Shown one piece after another: positions 23,872 to 35,800 of a stretch of 64,000 nt of DNA. Each line of letters opens with the position of its first letter. The stretch's first letter is position 1. The notes beneath the pieces are model-generated. The model saw nothing but the letters and a program-made list of their open reading frames with translations, did not search any database and was not told the DNA's origin. A program made the translations under genes and the position numbers. Source of the stretch: Ecdyonurus torrentis (taxonomy: Eukaryota > Arthropoda > Insecta > Ephemeroptera > Heptageniidae); assembly GCA_949318235.1 (NCBI GenBank), contig OX439131.1, positions 47,825,422 to 47,889,421 on the forward strand, in the 5' to 3' direction.

Positions 23872-24721
23872 TAGGGTTTCTCAACCGGTGCTCCGCGGAG
23901 CACTAGTGCTCCGCGAGATGGTTTCAGGTGCTCCCCAGCCCCAGAATATAGGAAGAAGTAAAAAGAAAAAGAAAAAAATGTTGAGTTTAAAATATATATA
24001 TTTAAAAATAATATACGTTCATAATAATCATATCATAATTTTTAAACAATACAGTACAAAACGTCTCAATTTTCATTAATATTGTGTTTCTGAATAATAA
24101 ATTTAGTTTTGAAAATTAGGTCCATAGTTTAAACTTTCAGTAAACATGGAAGGTTGAAACTAAGGACAATATTGTATTCTATAAGCGAGCTTAATTTTCC
24201 AAAATATAAATTCAAGTTAATTTTTCAAGTTTTTTGGACTGAGAATCGTTTCAAAAAAAAATTTTTTTTAACAGGAGGCAGTATTTAATTGTGACAGTTC
24301 CATTATTACCAAATATTTTCAGAAAAATATATTTTTTCAAAACTACATTTAAAATCGTAAAATAGTTTAGAAATGTTAAAAATTAAGCTTTTAAAATCAA
24401 TTTATTTTATTAATTTTTCAATTAACCATACAATTTCTGCTCTGAAGTGATAAATTTATTACTTAATTTTTCCTGAATTCCATTATATTTGTAAAATCTA
24501 AAGCTGTAATTTTAGATAGGGTTTTTAATGGGGTGAATGTTATTCTTCTTAAAATTATGTTATTTTCACTTAAATTGCCTAAAAAATGGCCACGTGGTTA
24601 AAAAAAATCGCGCCTACGGCGGGCTTTTTTAGGGTGCGTAGCCCCCCAAACCCCCCAGTGCTCCGTGGGAACTCCTTACCCCTAAAAGTGCTCCGCAGCT
24701 CAAAAAGGTTGAGAAACTCTG
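23872..24721. mobile_element. hAT-like non-autonomous element, 850 bp
   Basis: Terminal inverted repeats TAGGGTTTCTCAACC and (inverted) CAGAGTTTCTCAACC. Subterminal GTGCTCCGCGGAGCAC and further GTGCTCCG copies at both ends resemble hAT transposase sites. It has no transposase. A clean 8-bp duplication is not visible, perhaps because the left side is a GATA array. Confidence 0.7.
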
Positions 24722-25044
24722 CTGATTAGATAATAAATAGTATCCTGCCGTACGTTGGTTTGCAACCCGCTCAACAGCTATGCTTAACTAGTTGCCTATA
24801 CTTCAAGGCGCGCTTATCATTCATATCAGTTCTAATAGATAATAAATCTCATAAATCAAGAACATGAGGCAATGGACGCAAATATAAATTTCATCCCATA
24901 CGATTACTAAAGTTAAGTAACGTTTGGTCGAGTCAAAACATGGATGGGTGTTGGACATAAAAAAAATGTCTTTTTGTAAAGTAATATAATTTGAAAATAA
25001 ATTTTCGCGCGCACAATCCTATTGGATAATAGATAGAAGTTCCA
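24722..25044. other. Intergenic, nothing recognised
   Basis: Mixed AT-rich DNA between the hAT-like element and repeat A. Confidence 0.5.
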
Positions 25045-25288
25045 TTGTATTTCTCAATAACATGGGTTACATAGGAAAATATCTCATTATGCAATATTTT
25101 TGAGAGCATTAACATGTTGAATTAGTATCGCAAGTATGTGAGAAAAATAACAAAACCCAAAAAATTTACAGATTTCTCAAAGAAAATAGCCTAAAACGAA
25201 GTTTTTCCTATGCTGAGCAATGTTATTCACTACTCCAATATGGCCTCCAAACATTAAGTATGATGTCATGCGAATACACTCTAGGGCG
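25045..25288 (-). mobile_element. Repeat A, left end decayed
   Basis: CTCAATAACATGGGTTACAT to GAATACACTCTAGGG; same internal blocks in reverse orientation. Confidence 0.7.
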
Positions 25289-25396
25289 AGTGAGCGAGAG
25301 AGGACAGGGGAGTAGAGAAGTAGGGATGAGCGAGAAACGAAGGTAGAGAGAAGTGGGAGCACACGATTCACGATTGTGCACGATGGTGCACGACAC

Positions 25397-25660
25397 GTCA
25401 GCCAGACCAACGAAGCTAAAGATAACGTAAGGCATCGACTGCGCATTTCGTGCGTCTGCTGCAAGATTTAAATCTTTATTTCCGGTATTTTTCACGTTTT
25501 GATGGCGGGAAAATATTATCGTGAGTAATTTTTTTTGAAAAAATGAAATTTTACCGGAAATAGATCTCGTCGATCGGGAAAATTAGGAAAAGACGAACGA
25601 AATTCGCAGTCGTTGCCTTACGTTACCTTCAGCTTCGTTGAGTCAGACGATCGGATCCTG
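25397..25660. mobile_element. Inverted-repeat element
   Basis: CAGCCAGACCAACGAAGCTA and AACGTAAGGCATCGACTGCG inverted at CGCAGTCGTTGCCTTACGTT and AGCTTCGTTGAGTCAGACG. Confidence 0.75.
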
Positions 25661-26061
25661 ATCGGATCGGTGCTCAAGCCTGATGGCTCAAGCAGTCTAT
25701 ATAGTAACTAAATAGGTTTAATAGGTATAAGTACAGTCGATTCACCAAAAGTGGTTTTTTGCTTCACACCGTCCTATCTAAAGCCATGATAAAAGGGGTC
25801 ACTTCAATAAATCATAGCGCAACTAATACGAATTGTCAGAAAATAAAAAAAATCATATCACGGCATGCTCAAACTCGGGATGTTTTTGAGTGCGCTCTAT
25901 ATAATGTCGCTCATAAATTAAGTGCATGTAATATTTTCTGTATCTTGGTGAGGATTATTATAGGAACTGTTGGAACTGTCTAAAATAGCAATTGTAACTA
26001 TAGGAGAAGATGCATTGGTGGATAAATTTGAAATATCTTGACAATAGGGTATCTTCAAAAA

Positions 26062-26093
<32 letters not shown>

Positions 26094-26639
26094 GAGGGTT
26101 ACGATAAGCTATACAGATTTGAAATTATGATTTTTTGAATTTTAGTCCCATAAGAGCCCATGTTAATTTCAATATTTATTTTCTCGGTCACAGGTTCTAA
26201 AAATTGTATCATATGTAGCTGTTACTGTTAACTTTCAAATGGAACCAAAAAGTTTACAAAAAATTCAATGATTTTCTATCAAGCAATAAGATTCGATTAT
26301 CATAACTAATGATACCAGTGAAAAATTCACCAAAAAAAAAAACAATGGTAACTATATTGCAGAGCTCCAATGGTTACTCCAATGGTGTTTCAATTCACCA
26401 TACAATGGTTAACCATTGGTCATTTTTTGACAAGGGCATTTATCTGCTATAAAAATCTTTCAGTTTCTAAAATTCTATTCATTTAATTAACTTTTTTTTC
26501 CATAAGTAATTTTTTTTTTATTTATTATTATTTATTTTTTTTTGAAGCTGTAGCATTTTGTTTGCTCTCGGTTACTTATAATACTTGGGGTGAAAAAAAC
26601 TATTAAAAACGAGAAAAAGCTATTTATACTTTTTATCGT

Positions 26640-26679
<40 letters not shown>

Positions 26680-27281
26680 GATATTTTCTATGAAGCAATA
26701 GGATTCAATATATAATTATAATCACTAATGATGCCATTGAGAAAATCGTCTATTTGCTATATCGATTGTTTCAGTTTATAATTTCTATTAATTTAAGCAC
26801 TATATGACTATATATATACACAGTCACACACACACACAAATATATATAAGTTTACCATCTTATTACTTCAAAATAAAAATGCAGTTTTCCCCAAAATATG
26901 AAGAAAAACGTTCGAAATGAAAAATGGTTGTTTTGCCCTCGTGCGTGCAAGAGCAAGGTTTTGTCGCACACTCGCACAGATAAGTGCACATTATGTGGGG
27001 CCGTGTGTTGCGAGACGATTTGCAGTTCAGTTGCAGTCTGGTCTGGTTGCAGTTCACTTCACATTTTATTGTAGTACATACATACTGTGAAACTGACTCT
27101 ATAAACCTTCTAGTACGTTTTTACTTCACGTTGAGCAAGCAAATTGTAATTTTGAAATTACACTTCTGTGTAAGTTTATATAGTATGTAAAATGTTATTA
27201 TACTGTTTAATTGCAGTTTTTTGTTCGGGTGTTGGGACTTTTTTTTTTTTTTTTTTTTTTTTGCGGGCGTACCCATAATAT
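25661..27281. other. Intergenic AT-rich DNA
   Basis: Poly(A) at 26066-26091, a (CT)n run at 26645-26676 and a short (CA)n at 26822-26838. No gene seen. Confidence 0.55.
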
Positions 27282-27480
27282 AATTATAGGGTGTGTACGC
27301 ATGAAGTCATTCTGAATGCTTTTCAATAATCTTCTTGAGCAATTAATAACATTGCTCAGCATAGGACAAACGTATAGTTTTTTTACTATTACTGTTTTCT
27401 TTGAAAAATTAGCTATTATTTGGTCAATATTTTTTTTATCTTGCATACTTGAGATACTAATTCAACCTGTTAACAACACT
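27282..27480 (+). mobile_element. Repeat A, right half missing
   Basis: TATAGGGTGTGTACGCATGA, then AACATTGCTCAGCATAGG; stops after CAACCTGTTAACAAC. Confidence 0.75.
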
Positions 27481-27667
27481 GTATACTGAATGAAGTGTAT
27501 GAAGTTTTCAGTTAATACTTAGCTAAACAATCACACCGAATTTAGACCCAAAAATTTCTATTTTTTTTTTTAAATATAAGATAGGTATATACCCTATATA
27601 CTCCCTTTAAATTGATTATATTTTTTAAGTGTAATATATTATGTATATTATATATAATATATATTAA

Positions 27668-27985
27668 CCTCTTCAGTCCCCGGCTTGTTCAAAAATTATT
27701 TCACCGTCGCTAATTTTAACCACGTTTTTGTGCGGCTCTCAGAATGATCGACACAAATATGTCAAAAATGTTTTCTTAATTTTGCGGACCCCCTACCCAC
27801 TCTAGAATGCTCAAAATAGCTTTCAAAAAAAAAAGCGTAAATTTAAGGGCGTTTCTGGTCCACTTTTTGTATTTTTATCTCCTTTTTTTTATCTCCTTTT
27901 TTTTTTCCAATTTTTATTGAATTATCTGATATAAAATCTGGATATATATCCAGTGAATTGTATACTGGGACTGAAGAGGATTTAT
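27668..27985. mobile_element. Element with AACCTCTTCAGTCCC ends
   Basis: Inverse end GGGACTGAAGAGGATTT. Same family as 11735-12615, without the J insert. Confidence 0.7.
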
Positions 27986-28047
27986 TTAAATATTAATTTT
28001 TGATATACTGTATTTTGTGTTTATTTTCATTATTAAAATATTATATA

Positions 28048-29094
28048 CATAGGGTGTCAATGAAGTCCTTGAGGGTGTTTAGGCGTTAATAAAAGACATA
28101 AGGCTTAACATAAAATACACTTTTTATACATGAAATTAAAGCTCCGTTTTTTACAATTATGAAAATCAAAACAGTTTTAAAATCGGAAAATTAGTAAAGA
28201 TGCTACACGAAAAAATGCAAAAAATGAGGTTTTGCCGGAATCGCCGCATCTTGACACGTCTGCATCGTCTGAAATGAACCAAACAAATTCAAATTTTTGG
28301 ACTTCTGACAAAAGTTTCTCAAAATTTACCTTAAGGCAGCTCCACGTGGGATCCATTAGTAGCACGATACGTGTCGAGACGAACCTCTAGCTCGCGCCAC
28401 ACGTTGCGGAGCATCTGCGGCGTGATGGACTGGATGGCGGCAGTGATCCTCTACTTCAGTTCGCGCACGTCATGCACTGGTGTTTGGAAGACTTTGTCCT
28501 TGATGTACCCCCAGAGGAAGAAGTCGGGGGGGGGGGGGGGGGTGAGATCTGGAGAACTTGGAGCCCATGCCATGGGTCCACCACGTCCAAGCCATCTTCC
28601 TAGGAACGTCTGATTCAGCGTGTCTCTAACGTCATGGGCCCAATGCGGTGGAGCACCATCTTGCTGAAAGATGAGATTTTGACACGCTTAGAGACACTGC
28701 CGCCATCCATTCCATCACGCCGCAGATGCTCCGCAACGTGTGGCGCGAGCTAGAGGTTCGTCTCGACACGTGTCGTGCTACTAATGGATCCCACGTGGAG
28801 CTGCCTTAAGGTAAATTTTGAGAAACTTTTGTCAGAAGTCCAAAATTTTGAATTTGTTTGGTTCATTTCAGACGATGCAGACGTGTCAAGATGCGGCGAT
28901 TCCGGCAAAACCTCATTTTTTGCATTTTTTTTTTCGTGTAGCATCTTTACTAATTTTCCGATTTTAAAACTGTTTTGATTTTCATAATTGTAAAAAACGG
29001 AGCTTTAATTTCATGTATAAAAAGTGTATTTTATGTTAAGCCTTATGTTTTTTATTAACGCCTAAACACCCTCAAGGACTTTATAGACACCCTG
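28048..29094. mobile_element. Palindromic IS630/Tc1-mariner-type element
   Basis: Two inverted arms of about 385-390 bp (28048-28434 and 28703-29094) flank about 270 bp of unique DNA. The ends read CATAGGGTGTC and, inverted, CAGGGTGTC next to TA on both sides, matching TA-target elements. Each arm contains the C-terminal coding end of the transposase plus the element 3' end, so the 5' half has been replaced by an inverted second copy of the 3' half. Confidence 0.8.
28331..28682 (-). pseudogene. Transposase remnant (DDE, IS630/Tc1-mariner superfamily)
   Basis: Reads QQDGAPPHWAHDVRDTLNQ, then GRWLGRGGP and APSSPDLT, then after a long C tract DFFLWGYIKDKVFQ, ITAAIQSITPQMLRNVWREL and RATNGSHVELP with a TAA stop. 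The DGAPPH and SPDL..LDFFLWGY blocks carry the second and third acidic residues of the DDE/D triad. It is broken: the poly(C) at 28529-28543 breaks the SPDLTP-DFF junction and there is an in-frame TAG in ELK-stop-RIT. The N-terminal half, including the first Asp, is absent. Confidence 0.8.
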
Positions 29095-29099
29095 TACTT

Positions 29100-29678
29100 T
29101 CTTTGAAAATATGTTAAGATTTCACAGTAAAAATGCAGTGACTTTGGCATGCAGTAAGTATTTTAGAGCATAGACGGTGCAACCTTGGAACGACGTATCA
29201 CATACGTACGAAAACATCGAAGAGTATTTTGACAAAGAAAATTGAACATGATTTGCGTTTGAGAAAACAGTTAAATATTTGAACCTCTCCATACATTTTT
29301 ATATAGGTTTAAAATATAATAATATAGTACTTTTTTTATAATAAATAATGTTGTGTTGAACAAGACATAAATAAATGCATAGTAATTATTTTTATAGATT
29401 TATTTATTTGTGTATATACTTTTTACTTGCTTATTAACTTTTTTAAACAATTTTTTTTTATTTTTTTTTTTATTTTATTTAACTCATATAGAATACATAT
29501 TATACAGTTTTGAGGTCATTATACATTATTCCGCTTCAGAGAGCTATTCGCTCGTGTCGAAGCAATATCATAGTTAGAAATTATAAAAAAGATAAGAAAG
29601 ATTAGGTGATTGTCTTTTCACACATTGTATAAAAAAAAATAATAATAATAATAATTATTATCCATTTGAATAGTAGTA
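29100..29678. other. Intergenic AT-rich DNA
   Basis: T-rich from 29330. GAATACATATTATACAGTTT onward may be further LINE 3' sequence. No gene seen. Confidence 0.45.
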
Positions 29679-30180
29679 ATTTTTTTTTTTTTTTTTTTAG
29701 CATATTTATTACTGTTTTTTGAAAACATAGTTTTTTAATAAATTTTTGAAGGTTATATAATTTTTATTTTTTATTTGGTCTGGTAGATCATTGTATAAAT
29801 GAATACCTTTGGTTAAGATTGCCATTCGTCCCATATTAGTTCGTTGAAAATCAATGTGAATATCTTTAGCTTGTCTTGTGTAATACTTATGTATTTCATT
29901 ATTATATACAATTTCAAAATCATTTTTTATTAAGTTGTGAATTATCCTACATATTAAAGTACATAGCGCCACAGTGTTCATGCTATTTATATTTAGTTTA
30001 TTAGTCTCTTTATATAAATCAATTGTATTTTTCCTGTATGGAAAATTATATACTATTTTGAGAGCCTTATTTTGCATTCTTTTAATGCTAATAAGTTCAT
30101 TTTCATATGCATTACCCCAAATTCCTACAAGATAATTTATGTGAGAGTGTATAAATGCATTGTATATATGATTTTTCTAT
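29679..30180 (-). pseudogene. 5'-truncated LINE: C-terminal RT region with poly(A) tail
   Basis: The minus strand encodes the end of a non-LTR RT protein (FIHSHINYLVGIWGNAYENE, then QNKALKIVYNFPYR, HKYYTRQAKD and LYNDLPDQIKN). This is the post-RT region of CR1/jockey-like proteins. The 122-aa part from 30077 to 29709 is open to its stop. The stop is followed within about a dozen bases by a long poly(A), seen as poly(T) at 29679-29698. Everything upstream of about 30180 is missing, as expected of 5' truncation. It differs in sequence from the 53-57 kb element, so it is another family. Confidence 0.75.
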
Positions 30181-30414
30181 ATATATAATTCATATACATA
30201 ATTCAAGATAAAATACAAAAGAAAGACGGAAGCTCTTTTTTTTTTTTTACACACATTTAATTATGTATTATGGTTACTGTATACTGCATATTTATTTTAA
30301 TATTTAGCAAATGAATGCTTTTTTTTTTTTTTTCTTATTATGATTATAATTTGTTTTGTTTTTTTGCTATACATTACAGTTTGTTTAAAGCCACTTGTCA
30401 ACTTATTTTTTATC
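30181..30414. other. Intergenic, AT-rich, poly(T)
   Basis: Nothing recognised. Confidence 0.45.
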
Positions 30415-30735
30415 ATTTAGAATACTAGATTGATAATTTCCATAACTTATTATCCATGAAATAGACACCAACACGTTGATTTTGTATTTATTTTTATTTT
30501 AACGGTTTTTATTCACGCATCTGACGTCACAAAAATGTACCAATGGGGCCGTGATGTCGTGCAAATAACTTGAGGAAGGGGTTTCAATTTATGACATGAC
30601 CAGAGCGGTGACTGTGATTGGCAAAAATAAAAATAAATACAAAATCAACGTGGTGTTGTCTAATTCATGCATAATAATTATATAATAAGGTATGGTAATT
30701 ATCAATCTAGCATTCTAAATGATAAAAAAAGTAAG
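30415..30735. mobile_element. Repeat E
   Basis: TTATTATCCATGAAATAGAC to GGTAATTATCAATCTAGC; one TGACGTCA. Upstream of the BTB gene. Confidence 0.75.
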
Positions 30736-30758
30736 TTGTTGACAAGGGCTTTAACACC

Positions 30759-30760
<2 letters not shown>

Positions 30761-30832
<72 letters not shown>
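30761..30832 (+). repeat. (CT)n microsatellite, 36 units
   Basis: Perfect run, about 100 bp upstream of the BTB ATG; it could also serve as a pyrimidine tract before an acceptor at 30894. Confidence 0.97.
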
Positions 30833-30835
<3 letters not shown>

Positions 30836-30935
30836 TTCAGTTGGAACTCTTTCTTTTCCTCCAGTCTTAATGGTAAATTTTAAATGTGTTCCAGTTTGCT
30901 TACTAAGCTGCGATATAAGACGCGGTGATAAGAAT

Positions 30936-32230
30936 ATGGACAGCTCTCAGATCAAGCAAGAACAGCAAGACGGCGATGATCCTATTAACGCAAGAGGAAG
31001 CTCATCAGGTGAGAAATAAAATAACGCTGCACAACTGAGAATGCCCGGCCTGGCTTTTGGCATAATAAAGTTTTAGACCGGCAATCCAGCCTGGAGCAAC
31101 AAAAAAAAAAAAGAAAAAAAAACGTACATTAAAATACATTTAAATATATATTTTTTTTATTGATACTAAAATAATTTTTTTCGGAACATGATTTTGAGTT
31201 TCTTAAAAAAATATATATATATATTCGGAATGATTACAGGAACATACATGAACATATACCTGATCATACAGGATTACATGTTTATAGGGTATATCCGCAT
31301 GACGATATATTTAATTCACTTGTATACCTTTGACGCCTTATACTGGAGTAATGAATAACATTGCTCAGCATAAGACAAACCTATAGTTTTTGGCCATTTT
31401 CTTTGGAAAATTAGCTATTTTTTAGTCATTAGTCATTATTTTTTTCTTGCATACTTGAGGTACTAATTCAACCTGTTAACAGCATCAATGCTCTCCAAAA
31501 AAAATTGCGAAGTATTTTTAAACTGGGTAAATGTGCAATTTTTCTATACTGGCTAATGTTATTTAGTACTCACTTATGGCGTTGACTTTAACATGACTGA
31601 AACCACCCTATATATTATGCTGACAGGTCCATCAAAGCCAGACAGCGCAGAAAGCAAATCATCTACAGCATCAAGTACAAGGAGTTCAACTGATGATAAA
31701 AACTTGTTCAAGAGACAAGAAAGCACTTTTGATGTTGTCTCGATCTATTGTGATGGAGTATACGAATCTGTAAGTCTTTTAGCTATTTTATTAAGGTACT
31801 GTAATTTTATACATGTCGCGTCTCTATCATATCGAAACTGTTCTTCTGAAATTATCACGAACCTGATGTGTGGTGCGTCTACATAGGGTCTACCGGTCTA
31901 CTGTATGAGATGTGACATGCGTCGGGTTCGTGATAATTTCACAAGAACTGTTTTCACGCTATATATAGACGTAAATTGCAGCAATGTACGAAGAACAAAG
32001 CAAACAGTGCATCTACGGTGCAACCCATTATACCTGCACCGATATTGGGGTTCATAAAATTGCCCCCCATCCCCATCTCCATTTTTTTTTTTTTTTTTTT
32101 TTTTTTTTCATTTTAAATCTATTTATATAGTAATGGCATGTCGATGTTGTTGCGAACAAAATCTTGCAAATATCTTGCACATGGTTTGTCACGGTTAGCA
32201 AAATGTCTATCTTGTATTTTGTCACAAAAG

Positions 32231-32275
<45 letters not shown>

Positions 32276-32851
32276 TCATGAGAATTAAAACGTGTAAGTC
32301 AAGCTCCATCTACGTAACGTTCGGAAATGAGAAAACGAGATAGACATTTTGCTTTTTATGACACAATACGAGACAGCATCGATATATAAAAAAATTTACA
32401 ATTTTCTCTCCCCAATACTTATTCGAGAGGATGCAGTGTAATTAACTATGTAAAGTCAACTGTGATTGGCTGCGGTAGGTTTAATTATAACACGCTCTCT
32501 GATTGGTTTAGCACAGTTTTCACACGCGTGGATTAGTAAGCATAAATCGCATAAATCGAATTTTCTGATCACTGGTACGGGGCTACGGTTGTGTTTTGAG
32601 ACAAACTAAAGTTATTTATGTAAATCCCATCAAGTGTTTTGTGATATAAATGCTTATGTTTTTCTCTGGTCTATGCCTTTAATTCATAAGATACTTTTTG
32701 TTACAGGTAGCACGGTGCAATGCCACACTACTCGCACGAGGTTCAAGATACTTTGCCAGGAAACTGTTCGTTACCCCTGGATTCACAAGAAATAAGGAAT
32801 TGTGTTGTATTGTAAAAGACGTGGAGCCTCATGTCTTAAAGTTGTTGGTCA

Positions 32852-32891
<40 letters not shown>

Positions 32892-35800
32892 TTTATGTGT
32901 AGTACGTAGAAACGGAAGCAGATATCAATGAAATCGCTTAAAGTGTAGAGAACTTACCAGAGAAGCGACATCCCCATGTATTAGGCAGACTGCAACACTC
33001 AACAATTTTGACTTGGCAACGTTGCATTTTGAAGCACCAATGAGGCCAAAAGGGCCAAATCAAGGCGCCAATGAGAGAGCGCGCTATAGTAATTTCGTCT
33101 GCAGCGTTGTCAATTTTAAAGAAATAAGTATTGCGGGTCTGCCTAACTTTTTGGGGTGTCTCTTCTCTGTTAAAGTTCTCTAAAAGTAGTAGGTGACCGT
33201 CTGATATCTCGCAATACTAGACGGTCGCTAATTATATCATTAATAGCACAAAAGTAAAGAAAGAAATGTTACTTAAACTTTAAGCTACGTCAAATATGTG
33301 AAGACTCGATCAAGTATTTAAGTTATTCCACTTTAAAGATTACATGTAAATGTGGAAATTCAAATTTTAGTGTCAAATTTTAGAAAAATTAAATAAAAAA
33401 AATTAGCTTTTTTTTTTTTTTTAAACAAAAAAAAAATAATTTAGTTTTTATTTGAAAACTATAGTGTATTTTGTTTTACTGGAAAATGTGAAAATTTATA
33501 GTTCCCCTTTTAACGATATCCGGGCCAAGTCGGTCACCCTTTGCATTGACAAGAAGAAATTATATTATTAATCACACCTAAAGGAATAGATCAGAGAAAA
33601 ATATAAGCATTTATATCACAAAACACTTGATGGGACTTACATAAATAAAATTAATTGGTCTCAAAACCCAACTGTAGCTCCGTAGCAGCAGGGGCGGATC
33701 CAGGGGGGGGGCGGTGGGGGCGACCGCCCCCCCCAAACGGCCCACGTGGGTGGAAAAAAATGAGCAAAAGTTGAAAAAAATGTAGTCCAAAAAAAATTTT
33801 TTTTGCGCCTTCGGCGCAACTTTTATTGCTGGATAAGCGTTTGAATCCTGACTACAGTAAATATACAGTATAACAAAAAATAATTTTTTTAACATCCCCT
33901 AGTTGTCATGTCATCAGGGTAATATATCAGAGATATAGTTCTGTTAATACTTAATACTTGGACCTCCACGAAATATTTTGCTCACGATAAGAACTAAAAA
34001 AAAAAAAAAAAAAACTTTAGTGTAAATTTTATAATTTTTATCTCAAAATATTTTTCCATCCAAATATAAGTTTTATGTTTTACAATATCGATAATAGTTT
34101 TAAAAATTGCAAAACAATTGTTAGTAAATTGGTGTATAAAAAAAAATAATAATAAATAAATTAATAATAATAAAATAATACACAATATTAATAATTTATT
34201 TAAATTTTGCTCTTTTTTTCAAGTTTTTAAATTTTTTTTTTTTTTTTTTTTTTCAGTGAAATAACATTAATAATTTTACAAAGAGATGAAAATAGAAAAT
34301 ATTTCAGAAATCATTTGTTCAACTTTTACTTTTTTTTTTTTTTTTTTGCTTACATAAAAAAAAAAAAAAAAAAAAAAACTACCAAATCAAAAATTTTGCA
34401 ATTCAAGAATATTTTTTCAAAGGCATACTAATTTTGCAATATTTTCCAAAAAGGGGCGTGGCCAAATAAAATTTTTCGCCTGCGGCGCGCTGCTTCCCCC
34501 CCCCCCCCCCCGGTCCTACATGGTTAATTTTCTACGAGATCGCCCCCCCCCAAACACAATTCCTGGATCCGCCCCTGCGTAGCAGTGATCCAAAATTTCA
34601 ATTTATGCAACCCGCACAACATTTTCATACTAATTTGATGTCATAAACATGAATAGTCACATAAATTGCCTACTTTACAGTATTTTCATGTTCTATTGTA
34701 GGGCTACATTAAAATTCTGGTAAAAATTGTTATTAGTTTTGAAGATCACATTTTTTATCGTGTTTATTCATTAAAAATCCCATGTTGTTTTCTGTGGTCT
34801 ATGGCTTTAAGTTGGATGCATAGAAAATAAGTATATTTTTGGATTTCTAGAATTCTAAAAAAGACTTACTGAAATATCTGGAAGTGCACGACGTTGGTCT
34901 TGGGTCTCCGGTTAAAAATGTTGCCATAGTAAACAAAAAATGTATTGTATTTGTATGATTTATTGTATTTAATATATAATTGTATTTGCAGGTTTTGTAA
35001 ACAGCCCGACAAGTTACCTGTGGACACAACCAAGGACAGCCCTGATGATTTACTAGAGCTGGCACGTGGAGCCAAAACCCTTGATTTTGACTATCTCTTA
35101 GCCTTATGTGAAACACAACTCATGTGAGTATATTACACTGAACAATAAATTAATACTTAGGGCTGTAAGCTGCAACCTCTATAGTTAAACCTTAGTTATC
35201 TTTTTTTAATTGTTGCAACAATCAAAATAACAACTTAACTACGGTTTAACTAGTTGGTTAGCGTTGCAGCTTACGGGGGTTAAAGAATCCCCTGATCAAG
35301 ATACTACATACAAGATAAGGACACGCTCGGCCAAATTGGGCCGCCGCGAAATTCAAAATGAGCCTCTAAGCCAATCAGCGCCCGAGTTGAAGGTCACGTG
35401 ATCAATATTGACCAATCACAATGCCGCTAAAATTTACATGGGACCAGTTGGTGTCGCTATCTTGTATGTAGTATCTTGCGCCCTGATCTAAAAAACAAAT
35501 TTCCTCTCAATGATAAATCATGAGATAAGAAAATTATAAATACATAATATATTTTGTGCCTTAAAGGGCCAGAGACATTAAATTTTTTAAAGTTTTGTTT
35601 GATCCACTATTTAGTACTACTAATTATGAAAATAGTTGTAAATGTCGTATGGAGCCGGCCCGTCTCTTTCTTTTAATTAAAAAATTTAATCAACGTTTGC
35701 CACGCCCCCTTATATACTACGCTTCACGTATCTTCAGAACCGTCTCACGCTATTTGGTCACTTTTGGTGGCCAAAATTACATTAACAGTTATTGCCGCTT

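Noticed and set aside
28371..28613. 80-aa plus-strand ORF
   Set aside because: Antisense to the transposase remnant, which matches a known family on the minus strand.
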